Assembly (NCBI GenBank): GCA_041391505.1
Contig: JAWKNW010000009.1
Coordinates: 124,001-188,000, forward strand
Source: Rhodothermales bacterium
Lineage (GTDB): Bacteria > Bacteroidota > Rhodothermia > Rhodothermales > JAHQVL01
Length of the DNA: 64,000 bases
Direction of reading: 5' to 3'
Shown: in pieces, positions 16,392 to 24,575 of the stretch
Position numbering within the stretch: the first letter of the stretch is position 1
Layout of the letters: every line of letters begins with the position of its first letter
Notes under the pieces: model-generated
Seen by the model: only the letters and a program-made list of their open reading frames with translations
What the model was told of the DNA's origin: nothing
Database searches by the model: none
Made by a program: the position numbers and the translations under genes

Positions 16392-17785
16392 GCATTCGCA
16401 TCATCCGCCATATCGAGGTACCGGAGGCCGCCTACCAGACGCGCGCGAGCACGCTGGGCATGGGGCTTTTGCTGTTGTATCTGGCCATCTTCGGCTTTTT
16501 GCTCTGGGGCCGGCATGCCGATCTGCTCAACTATTATTACCCGATCGCCTCGCTCATCATCGGGTTCTGGTTTTACTGGGAGATGCCGACGTTTTACCTC
16601 GGTTTTGTCTGGTGGACCTGGTTTCTGACGCCCTTCGTCCGACGCATCATCGACTACCAGCTCGGGTATTATTCCCTCGATCCGCTGTCGATGTTGACGC
16701 CGTTTATCGTGGTGCTCCTCACGGTGTTTACGTTTTTCAGGTACGGCAAACGCCTGATGAACAAGGTCTACAAGCCCTTCCTGTTCGTGCTCGTCAGCAT
16801 CATGTACGGGTTGGTGATCGGTCTGGCGCAGGGCGTCCAGCCGGTCAGCGCGGCGCTTCAGTTGCTCGAGTGGCTGTCGCCGGTTCTGCTCGGTTTTCAC
16901 GTGGCCATCATGTGGCACGAGTATCCCGCGCTGCAGCGTTCGATCCAGTCGACCTTTACGTGGGGCGTGTTCCTCATGGGGCTCTACGGCATCTATCAGT
17001 TCTTTTTCGCGCCGGGATGGGACACGCTGTGGATGGAAGGCTCGCGCATGACGTCGATCGGTCACCCCGAGCCGATGGAGATCCGCGTCTTCGGGACGCT
17101 CAACGCGCCGGGGCCGTACGCGATGGTGATGATGGCCGGCCTCATCCTGCTCTTCAACGGGAAAGGGTTGTTCTCACGCCTGGCGATGGGGCCGGGATAC
17201 GGCGGCTACCTCCTCGCCATGGTGCGCGGGTCGTGGGCCGGCTGGATTCTCGCCGTCATGTACCTCGTATGGCGGCTCCAGGGCATCCTGAAGGTGCGCC
17301 TCATGTACATCCTCGGGATCGGCATCGTCCTGATGCTGCCCCTCATGATGTTCGGCCCGGTGTCCGACAAGCTCAACGAACGCGTCGATACCGTGACCTC
17401 GCTCGAAGACGACGGCAGCTTCAAGGCGCGCAGCGACCTGTACGCCCAGTCGTCGGACCTCATCCTCGGCAACCCGATCGGCAACGGGCTCGGCAAGTTC
17501 ACGTTCGACAGCGGCATCATCACGATCTTCTACGTGCTCGGCTGGCCGGGCACCGGGCTCTATGTCCTCGGATTCCTGCTGCTGCTCTTCCCCGCGATGC
17601 GCTGCACCGCGGCGAATACGGACCAGTTTACGGTGATGATCACCTCGATCGTCGTCTCCTTTTTTATCCTCATGGGCGCCTCCAACCAGGTGACCGGCGC
17701 CAAGGGATGCATCGTATGGGCCTTCCTGGGGATGACGGTGGCGTCGAGGCTCTATCATGGGAGCCGCGCCGCGCAGGCGGGGTGA
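16388..17785 (+). CDS. Wzy / O-antigen-ligase-like polysaccharide polymerase
   Basis: 465 aa, integral membrane, about 11-12 hydrophobic segments. Between segments lies a larger loop rich in D/E/R (about 330-370), as in Wzy polymerases and WaaL ligases. The motif AMVRGSWAGWILAVMYLVW (about 278-296) matches the R-x-W-x-G pattern of the O-antigen ligase family. The GTG at 16388 overlaps the preceding stop by 4 nt; an in-frame ATG at 16298 lies inside the preceding gene and is rejected as start. Wzy joins repeat units in the periplasm, so this is the expected polymerase of a Wzy-type pathway. Being the only such protein seen, it is more likely polymerase than ligase. Confidence 0.82.
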   Translation: MSIRIIRHIEVPEAAYQTRASTLGMGLLLLYLAIFGFLLWGRHADLLNYYYPIASLIIGFWFYWEMPTFYLGFVWWTWFLTPFVRRIIDYQLGYYSLDPLSMLTPFIVVLLTVFTFFRYGKRLMNKVYKPFLFVLVSIMYGLVIGLAQGVQPVSAALQLLEWLSPVLLGFHVAIMWHEYPALQRSIQSTFTWGVFLMGLYGIYQFFFAPGWDTLWMEGSRMTSIGHPEPMEIRVFGTLNAPGPYAMVMMAGLILLFNGKGLFSRLAMGPGYGGYLLAMVRGSWAGWILAVMYLVWRLQGILKVRLMYILGIGIVLMLPLMMFGPVSDKLNERVDTVTSLEDDGSFKARSDLYAQSSDLILGNPIGNGLGKFTFDSGIITIFYVLGWPGTGLYVLGFLLLLFPAMRCTAANTDQFTVMITSIVVSFFILMGASNQVTGAKGCIVWAFLGMTVASRLYHGSRAAQAG

Positions 17786-17803
17786 GGCGCTCCAGGGACG
17801 ACC

Positions 17804-18880
17804 GTGAAGATCGCGCTTTTTCATACTACCCTGCCTGAACCCGGCCGCAAGCCGGGCGGCGTCGAAGTGGCCGTCAGCCGGCTCGCCGACGAGCTGGCCC
17901 GCCACCCCGGCGACGAGGTGACCGTCTTCAGCCTGTCCCCGAAACCCGAGGGCGTCCGCTACCGGCATGTGCGCCTGTTCGAGGGCATGCCGGCCGTGCG
18001 CGAAAATCAGCTGCTGCGGTTGTTCGGGCTTCCGGTGCTGCTCAACGGGGCGGGATTCAAGGGGTTCGACGTCGTGCACCTGCACGGCGACGACTGGTTT
18101 CTTTTTGCGCGGGGCGGCGCCTCGGTGCGGACGCTTCATGGCTCGGCGCTGTTCGAGGCCCGGTCCGCCACGTCGCTGAAACGCCGGCTGGCGCAGTACG
18201 CGGTGTATCCGCTCGAACACCTGGCGGCGCGTCTGGCGACGGTGTCGCTGGCGGTCGGCCCGAAAACGGCCGAGGTGTACCGGCTCAGCCGGCTGGCCAA
18301 CAACGGCGTCAACCTGTCGCTCTTCCATCCCGGGGAGAAGGCGGCCGCGCCGACCATCCTGTATATCGGCACCTGGGAAGGCCGCAAGCGCGGGCGCTTC
18401 CTGTTCGAGACGTTTGTCGAACGCGTGCTGCCGGCCCGGCCGGATGCCGAACTGATCATGGTGGCGGACCACGCCCCCGAACACCCGCGGGTGCGCAACG
18501 TGCGTTTTCCCGACGACCAGACCCTCGCCGCGCTCTACCGGTCGGCGTGGGTCTTCGCCTACCCGAGCGTCTATGAAGGCTTCGGCATCCCGTACATCGA
18601 GGCCATGGCCAGCGGCACCCCGGTGGTCTGCTCGGCAAACGACGGCGCCGGGTATGTGCTGGACGCCGGCCGCTACGGGACCATCGCGCCGGACGCCGCA
18701 TTCGGCGACGCGGTCGTCACCCTGCTCGACGACGCCGGCCGGCGCGACGCGATGATCCGCGACGGACTCGCGCGCGCGGCGGAATTTTCCTGGGAGGCCG
18801 TCGCTCGCCAGCACCGCGCGGTGTATGAAGAAGCTATCCGCCTGCGACGCAACGGGCACGCTACGAACGGAGCCGTATGA
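17804..18880 (+). CDS. Glycosyltransferase family 4 (5 of 8)
   Basis: 358 aa, GTG start (GTGAAGATCGCG). GT-B: N-terminal KPGGVEVAVSRLADEL; donor half ILYIGTWEGRKRGRFLFETF (about 185-204); signature YPSVYEGFGIPYIEAMASG (about 248-266), with the EX7E glutamates, a textbook family 4 pattern. It lies 18 nt after the Wzy-like gene and overlaps the next sulfotransferase by 4 nt (ATGA). Confidence 0.92.
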   Translation: MKIALFHTTLPEPGRKPGGVEVAVSRLADELARHPGDEVTVFSLSPKPEGVRYRHVRLFEGMPAVRENQLLRLFGLPVLLNGAGFKGFDVVHLHGDDWFLFARGGASVRTLHGSALFEARSATSLKRRLAQYAVYPLEHLAARLATVSLAVGPKTAEVYRLSRLANNGVNLSLFHPGEKAAAPTILYIGTWEGRKRGRFLFETFVERVLPARPDAELIMVADHAPEHPRVRNVRFPDDQTLAALYRSAWVFAYPSVYEGFGIPYIEAMASGTPVVCSANDGAGYVLDAGRYGTIAPDAAFGDAVVTLLDDAGRRDAMIRDGLARAAEFSWEAVARQHRAVYEEAIRLRRNGHATNGAV

Positions 18881-19833
18881 ACCCTCAGTCCAAGATCAAC
18901 CTCATATACATCGCCAGCATCGGGCGCAGCGGCTCGACGCTGCTCGAATCGATGCTCGGAGCGCACACCCAGATCCAGACGATGGGCGAGCTGCACATCT
19001 GGCCGCACGAGATCGAACAGGGCGGCGTGCGTCCCTGCAGCTGCGGGCAGTTCGTCGAACAATGCGTGTTCTGGTCGGCCATGCGCCGGCGCGTCGATCC
19101 CCTGGCTCAGCCCGAGCCCCGGCTCCACTTCTTCCGCGAGAAGCACAACGCCGGCCGGACGCTCCGCATCCCGAAACTGGGCGCCTTCAAACGGGGCTTT
19201 ACCCCCACGGGCGAGATGAAGCGCGCCATCGACACGTACGGACGCAACAACGCCGAAATCCTGTCGGCCTTCATGGACCTCATGCAGGAGCAGCTGGGCG
19301 AGACGCCGGCGTGGATCGTCGACGCCTCGAAAGATCCCTATCGCCTCGCGTGGCTCCACCACTCGGGGCTGTTCAACCTCAAGGTGATCCACCTCGTGAA
19401 GGACCCGCGCGCGTTCATCTATTCGGTGACCAAGCACCTGTCCGATGCCGGCGAAGGCTTCAACCTGCATAAGCGGCTGTATTACACGGCGCGGCAATCG
19501 ACCGCCTGGATTACCCAGAATGCGCTGTTTTCGCGGCTCGCCTCGAGCTTTTTCGACGCCAGCACCTACCAGCTGATCAAATACGAGACGCTGGCCACCG
19601 ATCCCGAAGGCACGTTCCAGGCCGTGTGCGACTTCCTCGGCACCCCGTACGAGGCCGAAGCCGTCAAAAACTTCAGGGAAGGCAGTATCCATACCATCGC
19701 CGGCAACCCGATGCGGTACGAGAACCGCGGGATCTCGCTCGATGAAAAATGGAAGACCCGCCTGCCAGCCTCAAGCCGCACCCTCGCGTCCATCCTCACC
19801 GCCCCAACAAAGGCGCGCTATGGATACCTTTGA
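18877..19833 (+). CDS. Sulfotransferase-family protein (7 of 8)
   Basis: 318 aa. PAPS loop YIASIGRSGSTLLESMLG (about 9-26) with GRSGST in place of PRSGTT, followed by a Cys cluster CSCGQFVEQCVFW (about 49-61). The 3'-phosphate segment is KVIHLVKDPRAFIYSV (about 169-184). The CSCG..V..C pattern after the first helix occurs in a known subgroup of bacterial sulfotransferases; whether the cysteines bind metal is not shown. It starts within the stop of the preceding glycosyltransferase. Confidence 0.85.
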   Translation: MNPQSKINLIYIASIGRSGSTLLESMLGAHTQIQTMGELHIWPHEIEQGGVRPCSCGQFVEQCVFWSAMRRRVDPLAQPEPRLHFFREKHNAGRTLRIPKLGAFKRGFTPTGEMKRAIDTYGRNNAEILSAFMDLMQEQLGETPAWIVDASKDPYRLAWLHHSGLFNLKVIHLVKDPRAFIYSVTKHLSDAGEGFNLHKRLYYTARQSTAWITQNALFSRLASSFFDASTYQLIKYETLATDPEGTFQAVCDFLGTPYEAEAVKNFREGSIHTIAGNPMRYENRGISLDEKWKTRLPASSRTLASILTAPTKARYGYL

Positions 19834-19847
19834 CCTTTATTCCTAGC

Positions 19848-19895
19848 TAATCCGTAAATCGCCAATCCTTGCTCGCAAATCCCTGATCGCTAATC
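19848..19895. repeat. AATCC / AAATCGC short repeat run
   Basis: The whole gap between the sulfotransferase and the next glycosyltransferase is made of degenerate units of the type CTAATCC, GTAAATCGCC, CAATCC, GCAAATCC, CTAATCC. It is a low-complexity intergenic run related to the one at 15072-15100. Confidence 0.5.
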
Positions 19896-19896
19896 C

Positions 19897-21090
19897 ATGA
19901 ACCCCATCTCCGACATCCAGACCGCCCCGCCCGCCTCGGCGCTGCGCACGTTGCGCGCGCTGCAGATCGGCGTGGGGTGGCTGCCCGACGAGAAGGGGGC
20001 CGGGTTGGACCGGGTCTTTTATGCGCTGGCGCAACACCTGCCGGAGGCCGGCGTGGAGGGGAAGGGGCTGGTCGTGGGGCGGTCGGATGTGGGGGCGCGT
20101 ACGGATGGGCGCGTGCAGGCCTTTTCGCCGCACGACGCCTCGCTGCCGAGCCGGCTCCGCGCCGTGCGCGCGGCGACGAAGGCCGAGCTGGCCGGTGGGG
20201 CATTCGATCTGGTCGCCGCCCACTTCGCGTTGTTTGCCTTTCCCGCGCTCGGGGCGCTGAAACGGACCCCGCTGGTGGTGCACTTTCACGGCCCCTGGGC
20301 GGCGGAGTCCCAGGCCGAAGGGGAGGCCGGCTTGGCCGTGAAGGCGAAATGGCTCCTGGAGCGCACCGTCTACCGCCGCGCCGAGCGGCTCATCGTGTTG
20401 TCCGAGGCGTTTCGTAACGTGCTCGTCGCGTCGTACGGCATCGACCCGGACCGCATCCGCATCGTGCGCGGGGGCGTTCATCTGGAGCGATTCACCGTCG
20501 CCGGCACCCGCGCGGATGCGCGCCGGCGTCTCGGGTGGCCGGTCGACCGGCCGACGCTGCTCGTCGTCCGCCGGCTGGCGCGCCGGATGGGGCTCGAAAA
20601 CCTGATCGACGCGATGGAGGAGGTCCGCCGCGCGCATCCGGACGCCCTGCTGATGATCGCCGGCAGCGGCCCGATCCGCGATGAGCTGCAGGCACGCATT
20701 GTCGAGCGCAACCTGTCCGAACAGGTGCGGCTGCTCGGCTTCGTCGCCGAGGAGGACTTGCCGTGGGCGTACGCCGCGGCCGATTTTTCGATCGTGCCGA
20801 CGGTGGCGCTGGAGGGGTTCGGGTTGATCACGGTCGAGTCCATGGCCACCGGCACGCCGGTGCTCGTGACCAACATCGGCGGGCTGCCCGAGGTCGTCCG
20901 CGATCTCTCGGAAGACCTGATCATGCCGGATGCCGCGCCGGCCACCCTCGCGCAGTACATCGGCGAGGTGCTGGGCGGCCATCTGAAGCTGCCCACGGCG
21001 GAGGCCTGCCGGCGTTTTGTGGAAGAGCGCTATACCTGGACGGCCATCGCCCGCCAGACGCGCGATGTGTATGAGGAGGTGGTCCGATGA
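19897..21090 (+). CDS. Glycosyltransferase family 4 (6 of 8)
   Basis: 397 aa, GT-B. N-terminal QIGVGWLPDEKGAGLDRVFY; donor half LLVVRRLARRMGLENLIDAM (about 212-231), where R-R-L replaces the usual G-R-L; signature PTVALEGFGLITVESMATG (about 301-319), with both EX7E glutamates. ATGA overlap with the next glycosyltransferase gene implies translational coupling. Probably an acceptor-specific transferase in repeat-unit assembly at the cytoplasmic face. Confidence 0.92.
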   Translation: MNPISDIQTAPPASALRTLRALQIGVGWLPDEKGAGLDRVFYALAQHLPEAGVEGKGLVVGRSDVGARTDGRVQAFSPHDASLPSRLRAVRAATKAELAGGAFDLVAAHFALFAFPALGALKRTPLVVHFHGPWAAESQAEGEAGLAVKAKWLLERTVYRRAERLIVLSEAFRNVLVASYGIDPDRIRIVRGGVHLERFTVAGTRADARRRLGWPVDRPTLLVVRRLARRMGLENLIDAMEEVRRAHPDALLMIAGSGPIRDELQARIVERNLSEQVRLLGFVAEEDLPWAYAAADFSIVPTVALEGFGLITVESMATGTPVLVTNIGGLPEVVRDLSEDLIMPDAAPATLAQYIGEVLGGHLKLPTAEACRRFVEERYTWTAIARQTRDVYEEVVR

Positions 21091-22292
21091 AGCCGCGCAT
21101 CCTGTTTGTCGATCACGCCGGCGTCCTGGGCGGGGCCGAACTGTATCTCCTGGATATCGCCCGGCGGCTGCAGGACCGTGCGCATGTCGTCGTGTTCGAG
21201 CCGGGCCCGTTCGTCGACCGTCTCCGCGAGGCCGGCGTGTCCTGCGAGGTGATCGCGGCATCGGATGCGATGCTGGGCGTCGAGCGGGAGGGGGGCAGGA
21301 TGCAGGATTTGAAGGCGATCCCGGCGGTGCTCGGGATGGTCAACCGGGTACGCCGGCTGGCCCGGGGGTACGACGTCGTCTTCGCCAACTCGCAGAAGGG
21401 CATGATCGTCGGCGCGCTCGCCGGATGGCTCGCGCGCCGGCCCGTCGTCTGGAACCTGCACGACATCATGACGGCCGACCATTTCAGCGGGATGCACCGG
21501 GCGCTCGCCGTGCAGATGGCGAACCGGTTCATCCGGAGGGTGCTCGTCAATTCCGAGGCCACCCGCGTCGCCTTCACCGAAAGCGGCGGACGCACGCCGA
21601 CGTCGACGGTGTTCAACGGGCACGACCCGTCGGTCTTCGACCGCGTGACCGAAGAGGCCGTCGCCGCCCAGCGGGAGGCGCTGGGTGCGGGCCGCTACCG
21701 GCTCGTCGGCGTCTTCAGCCGCCTGGCGCCCTGGAAGGGGCAGCACGTGCTGCTCCGGGCCCTGCCGGCGTTGCCCGACGTGCGCGCCGTCCTGGTAGGG
21801 GGCGCGTTGTTTCAGGACGATAAAGCCTATGAGGCGCAGCTCCGCCGTGAAGCCGAGTCCCTCGGGGTCGCGGATCGGGTTCTTTTTCTCGGCTTTCGGG
21901 ACGATGTGCCGCTGCTGATGCGCAGCGTCGACATCGTCGCCCACACCTCCATCTCGCCCGAGCCGTTCGGCCGGGTGATCGTGGAGGGGATGCTGGCGCG
22001 GCGGCCCGTCATCGCGGCGGAGGCCGGCGGCGCGCTCGAAATCATCGACGAAGCCGGGCTGGGCATGCTGACCCCGCCGGGCGACGAGGGGGCACTGGCG
22101 GACGCGATCCGGCAGGTGCTCGCCGACCCCGATGCGGCCGAACGCATGGCGTCGGCCGGCCGGCGGGCCGCCGAGGCGCGGTTTACGATCGACCGAACGG
22201 TACAGGATATCAACGAACAACTAGCACAGGTCCTTGGTGACAGCTATGGCGTTACAGCGCGTGAAACGACCGCTCCTTCAGTTAAAATTTGA
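21087..22292 (+). CDS. Glycosyltransferase family 4 (7 of 8)
   Basis: 401 aa, GT-B. Seen: ILFVDHAGVLGGAELYLLDI at the N-terminus, GVFSRLAPWKGQHVLLRAL starting the donor half (about 209-227), and HTSISPEPFGRVIVEGMLA (about 289-307), a family 4 signature. It overlaps the preceding gene by 4 nt and runs 47 nt into the next gene; the last 15 residues after GDSYGVT lie in that overlap. Confidence 0.9.
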   Translation: MKPRILFVDHAGVLGGAELYLLDIARRLQDRAHVVVFEPGPFVDRLREAGVSCEVIAASDAMLGVEREGGRMQDLKAIPAVLGMVNRVRRLARGYDVVFANSQKGMIVGALAGWLARRPVVWNLHDIMTADHFSGMHRALAVQMANRFIRRVLVNSEATRVAFTESGGRTPTSTVFNGHDPSVFDRVTEEAVAAQREALGAGRYRLVGVFSRLAPWKGQHVLLRALPALPDVRAVLVGGALFQDDKAYEAQLRREAESLGVADRVLFLGFRDDVPLLMRSVDIVAHTSISPEPFGRVIVEGMLARRPVIAAEAGGALEIIDEAGLGMLTPPGDEGALADAIRQVLADPDAAERMASAGRRAAEARFTIDRTVQDINEQLAQVLGDSYGVTARETTAPSVKI

Positions 22293-23007
22293 AGTGCGTT
22301 CGCTGCTGGCCCGCGAACCGGGCCTGCGGCTGTTCTATCAGCCTTTTATCTGGTGGGCCCAGCGCAAGGCGGTCGGCCACATCGACCCGTCCGAATGCAC
22401 CATCAACGCCGGCACCGAGTTCGTGATCGACGGCTTCCAGGGCTCGGGCAACAGCTTCGCGACGGTGGCCTTCAAACGCAGCCAGGAGCGTCCGCTGCGG
22501 CTGGCTCACCATCTGCATTCGCCGGCGCAGATCATCCAGGCCGCGAAGGCGGGGCTTCCGGTGCTCATCACGATCCGCGAGCCGCGCGGGGCCGCCATCT
22601 CGCTGGTGAGCCGCTGGCCGTACGTGTCGCTGCGCCAGGCGGTGCGCGGCTACATCCATTTTTATGAGAAGATCATGGATGTCGCGCCGGCGTGCGTGAT
22701 CAGTCCGTTCGACATGACCACGAACCACCTCGACGAGGTCATCGAAGCCGTCAATGCCCGTTATGGCAAGGACTTTGGCGTATTCCAGTACACGGAGGCC
22801 AACATGAACGCGTTGCGCGACCCCGAGCAGCTGGGTTCGGAAGGGGAGCAGCGGCGCAAGGAGATGAAGGCGGCCATGAAGGCCGAGTTGCAGAAGCCGT
22901 CGTACGCCGCGCTGCTGAAACGTGCGGAGGCCGTCTATCAGCAAATAGCGGCCCTGGGGATCGCCCGACGGGAATCCAGCCCGGCGAAGCAGCGCGCGGG
23001 GGTCTGA
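22246..23007 (+). CDS. Divergent sulfotransferase-like protein (8 of 8)
   Basis: 253 aa. A nucleotide-loop motif FVIDGFQGSGNSFATVAF (about 45-62) stands where the PAPS loop should be. VLITIREPRGAAISLVSRW (about 105-123) stands for the 3'-phosphate segment with its R and S. The order and spacing match sulfotransferases, but the loop has GSGNSF instead of RSGTT, so assignment is tentative. The ATG at 22246 is favoured over a TTG at 22234; either way it overlaps the preceding glycosyltransferase by 47 nt or more. It is followed 3 nt later by an exostosin-like gene. Confidence 0.62.
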   Translation: MALQRVKRPLLQLKFEVRSLLAREPGLRLFYQPFIWWAQRKAVGHIDPSECTINAGTEFVIDGFQGSGNSFATVAFKRSQERPLRLAHHLHSPAQIIQAAKAGLPVLITIREPRGAAISLVSRWPYVSLRQAVRGYIHFYEKIMDVAPACVISPFDMTTNHLDEVIEAVNARYGKDFGVFQYTEANMNALRDPEQLGSEGEQRRKEMKAAMKAELQKPSYAALLKRAEAVYQQIAALGIARRESSPAKQRAGV

Positions 23008-23010
23008 GCG

Positions 23011-24090
23011 ATGAAGCCGCGCAACACGTATTTCGTCTGCCTCGGCCAGGGGAAGGCGCCTATCGCATGGGATCCGTTCGATCAGGAGCGCCAGATCAAC
23101 CTGCATACCGACTATTTCGGCAAGGCGATGATCGCCCTGGAAGAGCGGCTCCAGGGGGAGGGGTACCAGGTGTATCTGACCTGGGACCTGGACGCGTTGC
23201 CTTCGTACGGCGAGCGCGTCGTGGCGGTGGTGCTGGGCGATGAGTGGTGCCGCGTGCCGGCCTACGCGCAGCGCGTGCATCGGTTGTTCAAGTGTTACGG
23301 CATCGGGCCGGACCTCGGCTTTGCGCTGTTCAGCCGGCCGACCTATCAGCGCTTCCTGACGTGGTTCCAGTACCTGCAGGCCGGCATGCGGTACCTGCCG
23401 GGCCGGCTCCGGGCGTCGCTGGCGTCGCCGCCGGATGGGATGCCGCTCGGCGAGCGCATCCACCCCATCCCGCTCGGGTATGCCAATCAGATCGAGTTGC
23501 CCGTGAAACCGTTGGCGGAGCGGCAGTTCGACCTCTCCTTCGCCGGCAGCGTGGTCCACAAACCCTATCCGATCTGGTCGCCCAAACGCTGGTTTCAGAC
23601 GCCGAAGAGCCACGCGCGGCAGACCATGCTGGATGGGCTCAAGCGGCTCGTCGGCACGCGCCCCGAGTGGGCGATCGACCTGAAGATTACCGAAAGCTAC
23701 AAGGCCATCCGGTCGGCCGATCCCAACGAGTACTCCACGCGGATGATGGACACCCGCATCTGCCTCGCGCCCCGGGGGACGTCGATCGAAACGTTCCGTT
23801 ATTTCGAAGGGATGCGGTATGGATGCATCGTGATCACCGAACGCCTCCCGTCCCGGTGGTTTTACGACGGCGCGCCGGCGCTCATCGTCGACGACTGGAG
23901 CGAGCTGGAAGACGTCCTCGACGGCCTGCTCGGGGATCCGGAACGCATGGAGGCGCTCCACCGGGCCTCGCTGAACTGGTGGCGCGACGTCTGTTCGCCC
24001 CAGGCCCTCGGGCGCTACATGGCCGACGTCCTCGACGGCCGTTCCCCCCGGGCCGTGAGTCCGCGTAAGGAAATCTCCGTCACGTCCTGA
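23011..24090 (+). CDS. Exostosin-like (GT47-type) glycosyltransferase (8 of 8)
   Basis: 359 aa. The C-terminal half has RICLAPRGTSIETFRYFEGM followed by GCIVITERLPSRWFYDGAPA and IVDDWSELEDVLDGLL. This is the donor-binding pattern of exostosin/GT47 and related capsule transferases. The N-terminus lacks a membrane anchor, so the protein is cytoplasmic. Exostosins build glycosaminoglycan-type chains in animals; a relative among sulfotransferases is suggestive, but the activity of this one is unknown. It is the last gene of the polysaccharide block, before a 485-nt gap. Confidence 0.75.
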   Translation: MKPRNTYFVCLGQGKAPIAWDPFDQERQINLHTDYFGKAMIALEERLQGEGYQVYLTWDLDALPSYGERVVAVVLGDEWCRVPAYAQRVHRLFKCYGIGPDLGFALFSRPTYQRFLTWFQYLQAGMRYLPGRLRASLASPPDGMPLGERIHPIPLGYANQIELPVKPLAERQFDLSFAGSVVHKPYPIWSPKRWFQTPKSHARQTMLDGLKRLVGTRPEWAIDLKITESYKAIRSADPNEYSTRMMDTRICLAPRGTSIETFRYFEGMRYGCIVITERLPSRWFYDGAPALIVDDWSELEDVLDGLLGDPERMEALHRASLNWWRDVCSPQALGRYMADVLDGRSPRAVSPRKEISVTS

Positions 24091-24575
24091 GGCATCCAGG
24101 CTATCCGGGTATAGGCCGTATGCGCTAGTCGGATGCGCCATAACCACCCCCCGGGAGCCGGCTCCCGGGCGTACCTTGGTCGTGTCCTGTGAAGCCCGGT
24201 TACCCCGGCGAAGCGGTGGGTTAACCACCACCATGAGCCCGCCCGGCGGGGGTTACGTTTTCACCGGCGGTGTCACAGTTTCGTGACACACTCAGGGCAG
24301 ATTTGGAATCCTTTCCGGGTCGATTCGGAAAAGTGATTCGCTATACTGAGGCTCTAGAGGGTATTTCGTCGCGTTCAGCCCCCCTTGCGCGGCATATGGG
24401 CCCCATCTTTGCGTATTGGCCTTCAGAAGGCGCCGGCGTGTCACCCATCCTCCTCTGCCACCACGGCCGTGATCGCGCACTGTCCCTGCAGACGCGCTTC
24501 CCGTCGCCCTCTTCGATCCTGGTCAATATGGGTCCTCACTCCGGTGCGGCGCTTTAGAGCCGCCAACCTGTTGCT
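24091..24575. other. Intergenic leader with several palindromes
   Basis: 485 nt between the polysaccharide block and the first giant secreted protein. It holds a 20-nt perfect palindrome CCCGGGAGCCGGCTCCCGGG (24150-24169), a small GGTGG/CCACC hairpin near 24210-24224 and a GTGTCAC/GTGACAC dyad (24270-24289). A TATACT hexamer lies near 24341. An open frame at 24270-24557 has no recognisable features and is not called. The region probably holds the terminator of the polysaccharide operon and the promoter of the downstream gene. Confidence 0.55.
24150..24169. terminator. GC-rich 20-nt palindrome after the polysaccharide block
   Basis: A perfect inverted repeat with no spacer 60 nt past the last stop. 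No T-run follows in either direction, so it may act as a pause/stability element or protein-binding dyad rather than an intrinsic terminator. Confidence 0.4.

Noticed and set aside
24180..24260. Riboswitch (cyclic-di-GMP or cobalamin type) in the leader
   Set aside because: GGTTACCCC and hairpins look suggestive, but the conserved core bases of those classes could not be matched.
24270..24557. 95-residue + frame in the leader before the first giant protein
   Set aside because: No motif, no ribosome-binding site, and it overlaps a palindrome; treated as non-coding.
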